Of a stretch of DNA of 35,581 nt, positions 25,043 to 32,480 are shown piece after piece. The notes below the pieces were generated by a model, which did not search any database, was not told the origin of the DNA, and was given only the letters and a program-made list of their open reading frames with translations. This DNA is from Actinomycetota bacterium (GTDB taxonomy: Bacteria > Actinomycetota > Actinomycetes > S36-B12 > UBA5976), in assembly GCA_009885745.1 (NCBI GenBank), contig VFKC01000043.1, forward strand, positions 1 to 35,581, written 5' to 3'. A program made the translations under genes and the position numbers. The stretch's first letter is position 1. The number at the start of each line of letters is the position of its first letter.

Positions 25043-25796
25043 TCGTGCTGAGTCACGAGAACTAGATCGTGAAATGCTCGAGCGGTTCGCAGCTCTCGAA
25101 GCGGATAGTGACGAACGCAGGGTAATCCGAGATGCGCTTGTGGAGAAACATCTACCGCTGGTCTATTTCCTGGCCCGCAAATTTGGCAATCGAGGCGAAC
25201 CACTTGACGACCTTGTCCAAGTAGGCACGATTGGCTTGATCAAGGCAATCGATCGATTCGAATTAGGTCGCGGATTTGAATTTTCAACATATGCATCGCC
25301 GACAATCATTGGCGAGATCAAGCGTCATTTCAGAGATAAAACCTGGGCTATTCGAGTTCCACGTCGACTGCAGGAACTTGGGGCAAAGGTCGAAAAGGCC
25401 AGAAGTGAACTCAACAACGAGTTGAATCGCTCACCTACTCCGAATGAAATTGCCTTAAAGTTGGGAATCACCATAGAAGATGTGATGGAAGCGATGGAAT
25501 CACAATCTGCCTACTTCACAGTGAGTCTTGACGGTTCTTCTGACGAAGACTCTCCAGCCTTGGGTGATTCGCTCGGTTCTATCGATGAATCCTTATTACA
25601 AATTGAAGATCACGAATCACTCAAGCCGCTTATTGCACTCCTTGATGAAAGAGCTAAAAGAGTTCTGTTCTTGAGATTTTTTGAGAACAAGAGCCAAAGT
25701 GAAATTGCTCAAGAACTTGACTTATCGCAAATGCATGTTTCTCGAATACTCGCAAAAACTTTAGAAAGCCTGCGCATGGGTTTAGTCCAAGATTGA
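25035..25796 (+). CDS. SigB/SigF/SigG-type RNA polymerase sigma factor
   Basis: A 253-residue group 3 sigma factor. Region 2 includes LDDLVQVGTIGLIKAIDRFE and FSTYASPTIIGEIKRHFRD (about 53-98). Region 3 holds IRVPRRLQELG and the helix PTPNEIALKLGI (about 105-145). Region 4 has the helix-turn-helix KSQSEIAQELDLSQMHVSRIL (about 218-238). Members direct stress or stationary-phase regulons and are controlled by an RsbW-like partner, here the gene just upstream. The start is GTG within the end of that gene. Which promoters it reads cannot be told from this window. Confidence 0.95.
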   Translation: MLDRAESRELDREMLERFAALEADSDERRVIRDALVEKHLPLVYFLARKFGNRGEPLDDLVQVGTIGLIKAIDRFELGRGFEFSTYASPTIIGEIKRHFRDKTWAIRVPRRLQELGAKVEKARSELNNELNRSPTPNEIALKLGITIEDVMEAMESQSAYFTVSLDGSSDEDSPALGDSLGSIDESLLQIEDHESLKPLIALLDERAKRVLFLRFFENKSQSEIAQELDLSQMHVSRILAKTLESLRMGLVQD

Positions 25797-25807
25797 GGTT
25801 CTAATTT

Positions 25808-26173
25808 TTAGGTTGAATGTGGTTTTCTGGTCAGAGCAAACCAGCCAACTAAACCCAGAATCCCGATGGCTAATACGCAGATACCCAGCAACTTAATCTC
25901 AATGGCCGTTGCTTGCAAGAGTGTCGCTCCGGTGATGAGGACAAAAACCTGAACCAGAAGGTAAGGGGTGTGCGCCCAATTGCCTGGTCGAGTCAATCCC
26001 CAAGTGCACCAGAGCGCGAAGAGACAAAAAAGCAAACAGGTAATCGCCAAGGCCTTACTTGAACTAGGGCTTGCATTTTGGGCTCCACTTGTGTGCGCAA
26101 ATGATAAAAAAATCGCACAAATAAATAGTGAGACAGTTTCTACTCCCCCAACAATGCCTGCAAGCTTTTTCAT
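25808..26173 (-). CDS. Small membrane protein, four predicted helices
   Basis: A 121-residue hydrophobic protein with probable membrane segments at about residues 5-27, 42-62, 70-90 and 95-115. It has a short outer or periplasmic Ser-rich loop (about 28-40) and a basic C-terminal end (TRKPHST). I do not recognise a named family; many Actinobacteria carry such four-helix proteins of unknown function. TACCGT ends six bases before the ATG, suggesting a leaderless mRNA; AGGAG is present but only one base from the start. It is convergent with the sigma gene and divergent from the lipid kinase, 47 bases away. Confidence 0.75.
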   Translation of the reverse strand: MKKLAGIVGGVETVSLFICAIFLSFAHTSGAQNASPSSSKALAITCLLFCLFALWCTWGLTRPGNWAHTPYLLVQVFVLITGATLLQATAIEIKLLGICVLAIGILGLVGWFALTRKPHST

Positions 26174-26179
26174 ACTCCT

Positions 26180-26185
26180 ACGGTA
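26180..26185 (-). promoter_or_regulatory. Putative -10 (TACCGT) of the membrane-protein gene
   Basis: On the minus strand TACCGT ends six bases before the ATG at 26173. It faces the divergent hexamer at 26209-26214, which serves the lipid kinase gene. Confidence 0.45.
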
Positions 26186-26208
26186 CAGCTTTTGCTAACT
26201 AGCGCGGT

Positions 26209-26214
26209 TAGGCT
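26209..26214 (+). promoter_or_regulatory. Putative -10 (TAGGCT) of a leaderless mRNA for the lipid kinase
   Basis: TAGGCT ends six bases before the ATG at 26221, leaving no room for a normal ribosome-binding site. The same hexamer lies at 6-8 bases before aroA and argS. Confidence 0.55.
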
Positions 26215-26220
26215 GATGGG

Positions 26221-27156
26221 ATGCGAACGCTCTTGATAGTTAACCCATTCGCGACGTCAACTACACCTAATTTATTTAATGAGATTGTCAAATTACTTTC
26301 CCAGAAATTAGATTTGACTGTTAAGGAAACGACAGGGCCACACGATGCTTTAGAGTTCGCAAGGACAGCGCAAGCAGCGGGCTTTGAATTGGTTTTAAGC
26401 TTTGGCGGCGATGGAACACTCAATGAAATTGCCAATGGAATACTCCAAACACCGAAACATGAAAAGAATCCAATCGTGGCTGCGATACCAGGCGGTAATG
26501 CAAATGTGTTTATTCGCAATATTGGTTGGCCCACAAGTGCGCTTGCGGCTTGTGGACACATCCTTAATTTAGTCGCGCACAATTCAATTAAAACTATAGG
26601 GGTCGGGGAAGCCACCACTGATAATTTGTCACGCTATTTTCTATTTAACTGCGGGATAGGTCTTGATGCTGCTGTGCTTGCGCGGATGCAAGATAGGCGA
26701 GCTACTGGCAAAAAAGTGACAGACCTTGCGTACACAAGAATGGCATTTCGTGAATTACTAATTCAAACCAACCGCAAAGAGCCAAAACTGGAAATTCTGG
26801 ACCTAAATGGCAAGTCACATGGAAAGGCTCATTTAGCGCTCATTATCAATTTAGCCCCATGGACATACCTTGGTGAATTTGCACTTCCACTGACTCCCGC
26901 TGCCACTCTAGATACGGCTCTTGATATTTTTGCAGCAAAAGAACTAACGCTAGGTGGCATTTCGCGCTTAATAAAACGTGCGGTGCGCGCACAGGTGAGT
27001 AACCCTGATAAATCCTTCATCATGTTAAGCAATCAAGAGTCCGCCGCCTTTATTAGTCCTGAAGAACTGTGGGTACAAGTTGATGGCGAGGTTTTATCAC
27101 CATCAAAAAGACTCGATGTCCGCTATGTGCCATCAGCCTTGAAAATTTTGGTTTAA
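26221..27156 (+). CDS. Diacylglycerol-kinase-family lipid kinase
   Basis: A 311-residue protein with the DAGK catalytic fold. The nucleotide-binding GGDGTLNE is at residues 62-69, IPGGNANVFIRNIG (about 89-102) is the second conserved loop, and the N-terminal LLIVNPFAT is typical. The C-terminal beta-sandwich (about 130-311) ends with QVDGE and RLDVRYVPSA. Relatives phosphorylate diacylglycerol or related lipids, returning them to phospholipid synthesis; the exact lipid here is not determinable. The protein would be peripheral to the membrane and has no signal peptide. Confidence 0.9.
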   Translation: MRTLLIVNPFATSTTPNLFNEIVKLLSQKLDLTVKETTGPHDALEFARTAQAAGFELVLSFGGDGTLNEIANGILQTPKHEKNPIVAAIPGGNANVFIRNIGWPTSALAACGHILNLVAHNSIKTIGVGEATTDNLSRYFLFNCGIGLDAAVLARMQDRRATGKKVTDLAYTRMAFRELLIQTNRKEPKLEILDLNGKSHGKAHLALIINLAPWTYLGEFALPLTPAATLDTALDIFAAKELTLGGISRLIKRAVRAQVSNPDKSFIMLSNQESAAFISPEELWVQVDGEVLSPSKRLDVRYVPSALKILV

Positions 27157-27366
27157 GGATATTTTGAGATTCAAGTCACATTAACCATCGCAAACTAGTC
27201 CCATTTTCAAAAAAATCGAAAAGAAATTGCAAAAAACCCTATGAATCGCGTGGATATCCTTGTGAAACGGTTCTCCAAGTGGGAGAGTTAGGACTTGTGC
27301 CAGACAACGGCTAACAAGCCGAAAACCTGCACACGAATTTTACCCAACTACCAGATGGAGGATCAC

Positions 27367-27660
27367 GTGGATTGGCGCCATGAGGCAGCCTGCCGTGACG
27401 AAGATCCAGAACTCTTCTTCCCAATTGGCAATACCGGCCCAGCACTTCAACAAATCGAGGAAGCGAAGGCAGTCTGTCGTCGTTGCTCAGTTATCGAGCC
27501 ATGTCTAAAGTGGGCTTTGGAAACTGGTCAGGATTCTGGTGTTTGGGGCGGAACCAGCGAAGATGAGCGTCGGGCTATCAAGCGTCGCGCTCAGCGTGCT
27601 CGTGCCCGCGGCCTAGAACCAACGCCTCATGTTTTTGACACCGACATTCCCCGAAGTTAA
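27367..27660 (+). CDS. whiB1: WhiB1-type Fe-S transcriptional regulator
   Basis: A 97-residue WhiB protein. The four cluster ligands are Cys 9, 37, 40 and 46, the same positions as in mycobacterial WhiB1, and the beta-turn GVWGG is followed by the basic helix KRRAQRARARG. WhiB1 proteins bind a 4Fe-4S cluster that reacts with nitric oxide and act with the principal sigma factor. The GTG at 27367 (VDWRHEAAC) has GGAGG five bases upstream and gives the standard N-terminus; upstream ATG codons would add an unmatched tail. The roughly 210-base gap before it contains a small TCTCC/GGAGA hairpin but no certain promoter. PdtaS is convergent downstream, as in mycobacteria. Confidence 0.95.
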   Translation: MDWRHEAACRDEDPELFFPIGNTGPALQQIEEAKAVCRRCSVIEPCLKWALETGQDSGVWGGTSEDERRAIKRRAQRARARGLEPTPHVFDTDIPRS

Positions 27661-27699
27661 AACCCTTTAAGACGGCAACTTTCCGGGTGAATACTGAGT

Positions 27700-29169
27700 T
27701 TATTCACGATTCAATGGCAAATTTATTGTTACTTTCGTGCCCACATAATCTTCGGCATCAACGTGGGCAAATGAGATTTGGCCATCAAGTTCGTCATTAA
27801 CCAAAGTCATTACAATAGCAAGACCTAAACTGCTCTCTGCCTCAATTGGGAGGCTAATTCCAGAGCCATCATCGCTGATAGATACGAGTAAATTATCAGC
27901 TGTCCTAGTAGCAGATACCTTGATGGAAACCTCATCACGCCCATTAGAGCCGTGCTCTACCGCATTTGCCACAAGCTCAGCCAAGGCAAGCGCTAGGGGC
28001 GATGCTTGATCTGTAGTTAACCACCCAAATGAAAGTTCTGTAGACAGATGAACCTTAACCGGGACAGAGGTTTCCACAGTCAGGGCAATGACTCGCGTTG
28101 CCACCTCGTCAAAATCAACCATTTCATCAGGATTGTGTGCCAATAAATCATGAACAACAGCAATTGTGGCGACCCGGCGACCTGCTTCGGCCAGTGCGGC
28201 CTGAGCCGAAGTGTCCGTTAATCGTCGGCCTTGAATGCGAAGCAGTGAGGCAACCGTCTGCAAATTGTTCTTAACCCGGTGATGAATTTCGCGAATGGCA
28301 GCATCCTTACCAAGGAGAGCTTGCTCGCGGCGACGCAAATCGCTGACATCGCGCATCAAGATTAGGGTCTTGCGCGACTCACCCTCTTGTCGCAATGGGA
28401 TGGAGCGAACAGTTGCCGCCGCTTGAGTGCCTTGAATTTCTGCTGTTCCCTGAATTCTGCCTCGGACCACCAAACTCAAAGTGTCATTGATCGGTATTCC
28501 GGGGCGATTGAGTCGGTTGGCAAGCTCGGCTAAAACCTCACCTTCAATGTCGATGGCTACTCCCAATCTGCGAAACGCCGACCGAGCGTTTGGGCTGGAA
28601 TACTCAATTACCCCAAAATTGTCGAGCAGGATTAAGCCGTCACCAACTCGCGGAGCTCCGCCACGGCCGCCTGTACCTTGATCATTGTTAGAAACTTTTG
28701 GAAACTCACCAGTTGCAACCATCTGGAAAAGTTCAGTTGCACAAGCCGAATAGATACTTTCCATTCTTCCTGAACCAGGTGTTGCAGAATATCTGCCAAG
28801 TAGAGCGATGACTCGCTCTCCATGTGTGACCGGGATAACCTCAGTCAACTCGTTTTCTTGTCCCGGTGGACCAATGGTAATTTCTCCAGTAGCACTGGCG
28901 CGATCAAGTTCAGCATGTCTGCCCCGCGGCACAAAATGACCAACGAGATCCTCTGGAATATATGTTCGCGAAGTTGTTGGTCTTATTTGAGCAGCCGCAA
29001 TAAATCCAGCTTCATTCCAAGTTGGTAGCCACAGGACCAAATCGGAAAAAGACAGGTCTGCTAGCAAAGTCCAATCACTGAGCAAGAGCTGGATGTATGC
29101 CAATTCCTGCTCGGTTAAATCAGTGCGCTGCTCAGCAATATCCAGAAGCAAGGGTCGGGTGATTGGCAC
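27700..29169 (-). CDS. pdtaS: Cytoplasmic sensor histidine kinase, PdtaS type
   Basis: A 489-residue soluble kinase. An N-terminal GAF-like domain (about 1-150) is followed by a Gly-rich linker and a PAS domain (about 173-280: DGLILLDNFGVIEYSSPNA). The HisKA_2 dimerisation box is REIHHRVKNNLQTV with His 296/297 as phospho-acceptor. The HATPase domain has the N-box ELVANAVEHG and DDGSGI. This order is that of PdtaS, which phosphorylates the ANTAR-type antiterminator PdtaR; no regulator gene is in this window. TAGCGT ends six bases before the GTG start, so the mRNA may be leaderless. There is no membrane segment. Confidence 0.93.
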   Translation of the reverse strand: MPITRPLLLDIAEQRTDLTEQELAYIQLLLSDWTLLADLSFSDLVLWLPTWNEAGFIAAAQIRPTTSRTYIPEDLVGHFVPRGRHAELDRASATGEITIGPPGQENELTEVIPVTHGERVIALLGRYSATPGSGRMESIYSACATELFQMVATGEFPKVSNNDQGTGGRGGAPRVGDGLILLDNFGVIEYSSPNARSAFRRLGVAIDIEGEVLAELANRLNRPGIPINDTLSLVVRGRIQGTAEIQGTQAAATVRSIPLRQEGESRKTLILMRDVSDLRRREQALLGKDAAIREIHHRVKNNLQTVASLLRIQGRRLTDTSAQAALAEAGRRVATIAVVHDLLAHNPDEMVDFDEVATRVIALTVETSVPVKVHLSTELSFGWLTTDQASPLALALAELVANAVEHGSNGRDEVSIKVSATRTADNLLVSISDDGSGISLPIEAESSLGLAIVMTLVNDELDGQISFAHVDAEDYVGTKVTINLPLNRE

Positions 29170-29175
29170 AACTTA

Positions 29176-29181
29176 ACGCTA
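29176..29181 (-). promoter_or_regulatory. Putative -10 (TAGCGT) of a leaderless pdtaS mRNA
   Basis: On the minus strand TAGCGT ends six bases before the GTG at 29169. No Shine-Dalgarno is seen. Confidence 0.55.
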
Positions 29182-29238
29182 CCGCGATTGGGCGATGATT
29201 TGTTCACCGAAGATTTTTTCGTGCCACTTCCGACAAAC

Positions 29239-29270
29239 AAAAAGAGACCCGGAAAACCAGGTCTCTTTTT
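29239..29270 (-). terminator. Rho-independent terminator of the bL37 gene
   Basis: AAAAAGAGACC (29239-29249) and GGTCTCTTTTT (29260-29270) form a perfect 11-bp stem around a ten-base loop, with A/T runs on both sides. It lies 17 bases beyond the stop of the 24-codon ribosomal protein gene. A transcript from the other strand would also be stopped. Confidence 0.88.
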
Positions 29271-29286
29271 AGAAAAACTATCGTCA

Positions 29287-29361
29287 CTAAGCGTTTGGAC
29301 GACGGCCGTGATTAGCCTTGTTCTTCTTACGATCACGCTTTTTGCGGCCGCGCTTACTCAT
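29287..29361 (-). CDS. Ribosomal protein bL37 (24 residues)
   Basis: A very short gene coding for a 24-residue, strongly basic peptide that starts MSKRGRKKRDRKKNK and ends NHGRRPNA. This closely matches, from memory, the actinobacterial 50S protein bL37 first seen in mycobacterial ribosome structures. The ATG has AGGAG five bases upstream (AGGAGCAGTT-ATG region), and a perfect terminator follows 17 bases after the stop, so it is a free-standing transcription unit. It is divergent from aroA and tandem with pdtaS. Nearly half of the residues are Lys or Arg, as expected for an rRNA-binding peptide. It is easily missed by gene callers because of its size. Confidence 0.93.
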   Translation of the reverse strand: MSKRGRKKRDRKKNKANHGRRPNA

Positions 29362-29750
29362 AACTGCTCCTAGACGATTGAAAACCTTAGAACTCAAGGA
29401 TAGAGCCTAATCAGGGGTGCTCGTGCACCACGGTTGGGTCAGCGGGCATTTCAGCAAATGCCCAATAACTACCGCAGGCAATTCCGAAGGGTGCAGATCA
29501 CCTGAATTAGTATGTGCAATAAGGGGATTTAAGTACATTTTCTAGGTAGATATCTGTATTTCACAGGGTGTGAATAATCAGATGTATCCAAATTAATTCT
29601 CGAATAATCACACCAATCGAATAAAAATAAATGGCCACCATAATGCATTCGCAAAGCAACTCTTGTATGCCATCTCCAGCTTTTGTGTCAGTTGCTCCCG
29701 CTTATCTTGGGCACATACTTACGGGTGTGCCAGCCGTTAGGCTGTACTTT
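29362..29750. other. Divergent intergenic region between bL37 and aroA
   Basis: About 390 bases with no convincing gene. It contains hairpin GGTGC/GCACC (about 29416-29429) and hairpin GGGCATTT/AAATGCCC (29444-29463). GAATAATCA occurs twice (29572-29580 and 29602-29610, 30 bases apart), the first just inside GGTGTGA (29567-29573) whose inverse TCACACC is at 29608-29614. The aroA -10 candidate is at 29738. A frame open from 29631 would lengthen AroA but is not supported. No known riboswitch was recognised. Confidence 0.5.
29738..29743 (+). promoter_or_regulatory. Putative -10 (TAGGCT) of a leaderless aroA mRNA
   Basis: TAGGCT ends seven bases before the GTG at 29751. This supports that start over the in-frame ATG at 29631. 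Confidence 0.5.
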
Positions 29751-31031
29751 GTGATTGATTTATGGAATGCCCCACACCGGACCAGCCCTTTGGTTGGCAA
29801 AGTAAGAATTCCTGGATCTAAGTCTCTTACCAATCGCTGGCTTGTCTTAGCGGCTATCGCTAGTGAACCATCACGAATAAATCACCCACTCCGGGCTAGA
29901 GATACCCTGCTAATGGCAGGGGCACTTTCCAGTTTGGGTGTTGCCGTGGAAGACGATGGCGATAGTTTCATCGTTACGCCCGGCCCACTGACCGGCCCCA
30001 GCGAAGTTGACTGTGGTTTGGCGGGAACGGTTATGCGCTTTGTTCCTCCAGTTGCAGCCCTTGCCCACGGAGACATTCGCTTTGATGGCGACCCACATGC
30101 ACGCGTTCGTCCGATGAATCAAATCATTCAATCGCTACGTGAGCTAAGTATCGAAATAAGCGACGAAGGTCGAGGCACACTGCCTTTCACGGTTCATGGC
30201 AAGGGGTTCGTTGCAGGCAACACAGTAACCCTGGATGCCTCTGCCTCATCACAGTTTGTTAGCGCCTTGTTGCTGGCTGGCTGTAGGTACGATTCGGGCA
30301 TAACCGTTATTCATTCAGGTGGCGCATTACCTTCAATGCCACACATCGAAATGTCAGTTGAAGTACTGCGCCATGTGGGTGTGCAAGTCGATGTTGAAAT
30401 AACTGATCAATTCAATGCCAAATGGACTGTGCACCCAAAGATTCCAGCAGGGTTCAACGTCACTGTTGAGCCAGATCTTTCCAATGCCGCGCCCTTTGTC
30501 GCTGCTGCTTTGGTTTGTGGTGGCTCGGTGACAATCCCGGATTGGCCGACCCAGACCAATCAGGCCGGGGATGCCCTGCGCAATTTGCTTGCACTTATGG
30601 GTGCCCATGTCGCTCGAGAAGGTAACGATGTTACCTTCACCGGCACAGGTGTTATCAATGGAATTGATGTCGATCTTCATGATGTTGGCGAACTTAGCCC
30701 CGTGATTGCAGCGCTTTGCGCTTTAGCAAATTCACCCTCTCAATTGCGCGGTATCGGGCATTTAAGAGGTCATGAAACAGATCGCTTAGCCGCGCTTGCA
30801 ACTGAAATCAACAACCTAGGCGGCGATGTGACTGAGACATCCGATGGGCTAATCATCAATCCAAAGAAATTGCACAATGGGCAATTTGCCACCTATTCGG
30901 ATCATCGCATGGCAATGGCTGGTGCTGTTCTTGGCTTGGCCATTGAAGGCTTGGTAATCGAGAACATTGAAACCACGAGTAAAACTCTGCCGGATTTTGC
31001 CGGCATGTGGACGCACTTGGTGAGTCAGTGA
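29751..31031 (+). CDS. aroA: 3-phosphoshikimate 1-carboxyvinyltransferase (EPSP synthase)
   Basis: A 426-residue enzyme of the shikimate pathway that joins phosphoenolpyruvate to shikimate 3-phosphate. The conserved RIPGSKSLTNR (about 20-29), CGLAGTVMRF, the repeated inside-out alpha/beta domains, LRGHETDRL and YSDHRMAMA are all present. The GTG at 29751 gives an N-terminus (VIDLWNAPHR) like those of other Actinobacteria; an ATG at 29631 would add 40 unmatched residues. The stop overlaps the rsgA start by four bases (GTGA), so the two form a coupled pair. Confidence 0.96.
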   Translation: MIDLWNAPHRTSPLVGKVRIPGSKSLTNRWLVLAAIASEPSRINHPLRARDTLLMAGALSSLGVAVEDDGDSFIVTPGPLTGPSEVDCGLAGTVMRFVPPVAALAHGDIRFDGDPHARVRPMNQIIQSLRELSIEISDEGRGTLPFTVHGKGFVAGNTVTLDASASSQFVSALLLAGCRYDSGITVIHSGGALPSMPHIEMSVEVLRHVGVQVDVEITDQFNAKWTVHPKIPAGFNVTVEPDLSNAAPFVAAALVCGGSVTIPDWPTQTNQAGDALRNLLALMGAHVAREGNDVTFTGTGVINGIDVDLHDVGELSPVIAALCALANSPSQLRGIGHLRGHETDRLAALATEINNLGGDVTETSDGLIINPKKLHNGQFATYSDHRMAMAGAVLGLAIEGLVIENIETTSKTLPDFAGMWTHLVSQ

Positions 31032-32059
31032 CCTTTTACGACGAGGACGCCATAGGTCGTCGCCCTTCGCGAACTAATTCGCGCAGGCGAAGTAAAGACA
31101 GACCTGATTATTCACAAGCAACAACAGCCCGAGTTATCGGAGTTGATCGTGGTCGGATAACGTGTGCGGTCCCAGATGGCGCAGCGCATGAGGATCAACA
31201 TACGGTTCTGGCTATCAAAGCTCGCGAGTTAGGCCGCAAAGGCGTAGTGATAGGCGATCGAGTCCGCCTTGTTGGAGACCTCACCGGCAAGGTCGATACT
31301 TTGGCTCGACTTGTTGAACTAATACCCCGCACAACTGTTTTGACTCGAACTGCCGACGACAGTGACCCGGTGGAGCGAGTGATTGTTGCAAACGCGGACC
31401 AAATGGCAATTGTGACTGCCGCGGCAAATCCTGAACCAAGAACTGGATTGATTGATCGCGCTCTAGTTGCAGCATTTCAAGCCGGACTTGATCCACTCCT
31501 GATTATTACCAAAGTCGATCTCGGGTCGGCCCAGAATTTGCTCGATAACTACGCCGGGATGGATCTTTCCCACATTCTGGTCAATCAAGCTACCGGCGAA
31601 GGTATCACTGAAGTTATTGATGCTTTGCATGGGCGCACAACAGTGTTCGTCGGACATTCAGGTGTCGGTAAATCGACCCTGGTAAACGCCATTGCCCCAC
31701 TGGCTGCCCGAGCTGTTGGAATTGTCAATGCGGTAACTGGTCGAGGTAAACACACTTCAACTTCTGCTCAGGCTATCGCGCTGCCGAATGACTCTGGCTG
31801 GGTTATTGATACGCCAGGGTTGCGATCATTTGGCTTGGCACATGTTGCGCCCGAAGAAATAATTGAATCTTTTTCAGAACTTATTGATGGTGCAGCGGAT
31901 TGTCCGCGCGCGTGCACACATGTAAACATCGCCGGTGACGCCCCACCTGATTGCGCCCTTGACGTGTGGGTTAGTCAAGGACATGCAGGAGAAGCTGGCC
32001 TTAATCGACTTACATCACTTCGAAGATTGCTCGTCGCTTTGCAGGCGCCTTCTAGCTAA
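31028..32059 (+). CDS. rsgA: Ribosome small subunit-dependent GTPase RsgA
   Basis: A 343-residue circularly permuted GTPase that assists late 30S subunit maturation. An N-terminal basic tail (about 8-35) precedes the OB-fold. The G domain has the permuted order G4 TKVD (161-164), G1 GHSGVGKST (209-217), G3 DTPG (261-264). The C-terminal zinc site is Cys 292, Cys 296, His 298 and Cys 309. The start is GTG inside the aroA stop (GTGA). The 3' end overlaps the convergent DUF1232 gene by 45 bases. Confidence 0.96.
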   Translation: MTFYDEDAIGRRPSRTNSRRRSKDRPDYSQATTARVIGVDRGRITCAVPDGAAHEDQHTVLAIKARELGRKGVVIGDRVRLVGDLTGKVDTLARLVELIPRTTVLTRTADDSDPVERVIVANADQMAIVTAAANPEPRTGLIDRALVAAFQAGLDPLLIITKVDLGSAQNLLDNYAGMDLSHILVNQATGEGITEVIDALHGRTTVFVGHSGVGKSTLVNAIAPLAARAVGIVNAVTGRGKHTSTSAQAIALPNDSGWVIDTPGLRSFGLAHVAPEEIIESFSELIDGAADCPRACTHVNIAGDAPPDCALDVWVSQGHAGEAGLNRLTSLRRLLVALQAPSS

Positions 32060-32419
32060 TTCGTGATGGTCATTCGTGACCGTGGTACTCAGGTGGCGAA
32101 GTACCATTGTTAGAACGGCGAAGTCATCAGTGAAGCCAAAGCCGATTACAAAATCCGGAATCAGATCGGTCGGAACAATGAAGTAAGCCAGAGCAGCTGC
32201 CAGCATAGCCTTAGCTTTAATTGGCGTCTTTGGGTCTTTAACGGCATAAAAAATGGCAAGGATTTGTTCGGCGAAGGGGATTTTGCCTGATGTCTCATTC
32301 AATTTTCCAGGCAGTGCATCAAGAATCTCTCCAATCTTGGACGGATTCTTTTCTAGATCTTTTGCAACATCATTAATAGCTGTTACTTGACCTTGCATAT
32401 CCTTTTTTTTGCCAAACAT
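32015..32419 (-). CDS. YkvA-family (DUF1232) protein
   Basis: A 134-residue protein with the DUF1232/YkvA signature LAAALAYFIVPTDLIPDF (about 68-85), a partly membrane-embedded segment whose function is unknown. The N-terminal 45 residues are charged and helical. The basic C-terminus (HHELARRRLQSDEQSSK) overlaps the end of rsgA by 45 bases on the opposite strand. The ATG at 32419 has a purine-rich stretch upstream (AGAGAGACACC). It is divergent from hisN, 61 bases away. Confidence 0.85.
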   Translation of the reverse strand: MFGKKKDMQGQVTAINDVAKDLEKNPSKIGEILDALPGKLNETSGKIPFAEQILAIFYAVKDPKTPIKAKAMLAAALAYFIVPTDLIPDFVIGFGFTDDFAVLTMVLRHLSTTVTNDHHELARRRLQSDEQSSK

Positions 32420-32468
32420 TTTTGTGGTGTCTCTCTGTGCTCGTTCGCCTAGTGCAACTCTAAGGCAG

Positions 32469-32474
32469 TAGCGT
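32469..32474 (+). promoter_or_regulatory. Putative -10 (TAGCGT) of a leaderless hisN mRNA
   Basis: TAGCGT ends six bases before the ATG at 32481, the same hexamer and distance as at the anti-sigma gene and pdtaS. Confidence 0.55.
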
Positions 32475-32480
32475 ATTCAT

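Noticed and set aside
29287-29361. Ribosomal protein bS22 (AURKAIP1/COX24 type) instead of bL37
   Set aside because: bS22 is about 33 residues with a different basic sequence; the KRGRKKRDRK start and NHGRRPNA end fit bL37.
29410-29520. Known riboswitch (such as ydaO or ykkC types) before aroA
   Set aside because: Hairpins are present but none of the conserved sequence blocks of these classes could be matched.
29631-29750. N-terminal extension of AroA from an ATG at 29631
   Set aside because: The 40 added residues do not look like any AroA, while the GTG at 29751 gives the standard N-terminus and has a -10-like hexamer in place.
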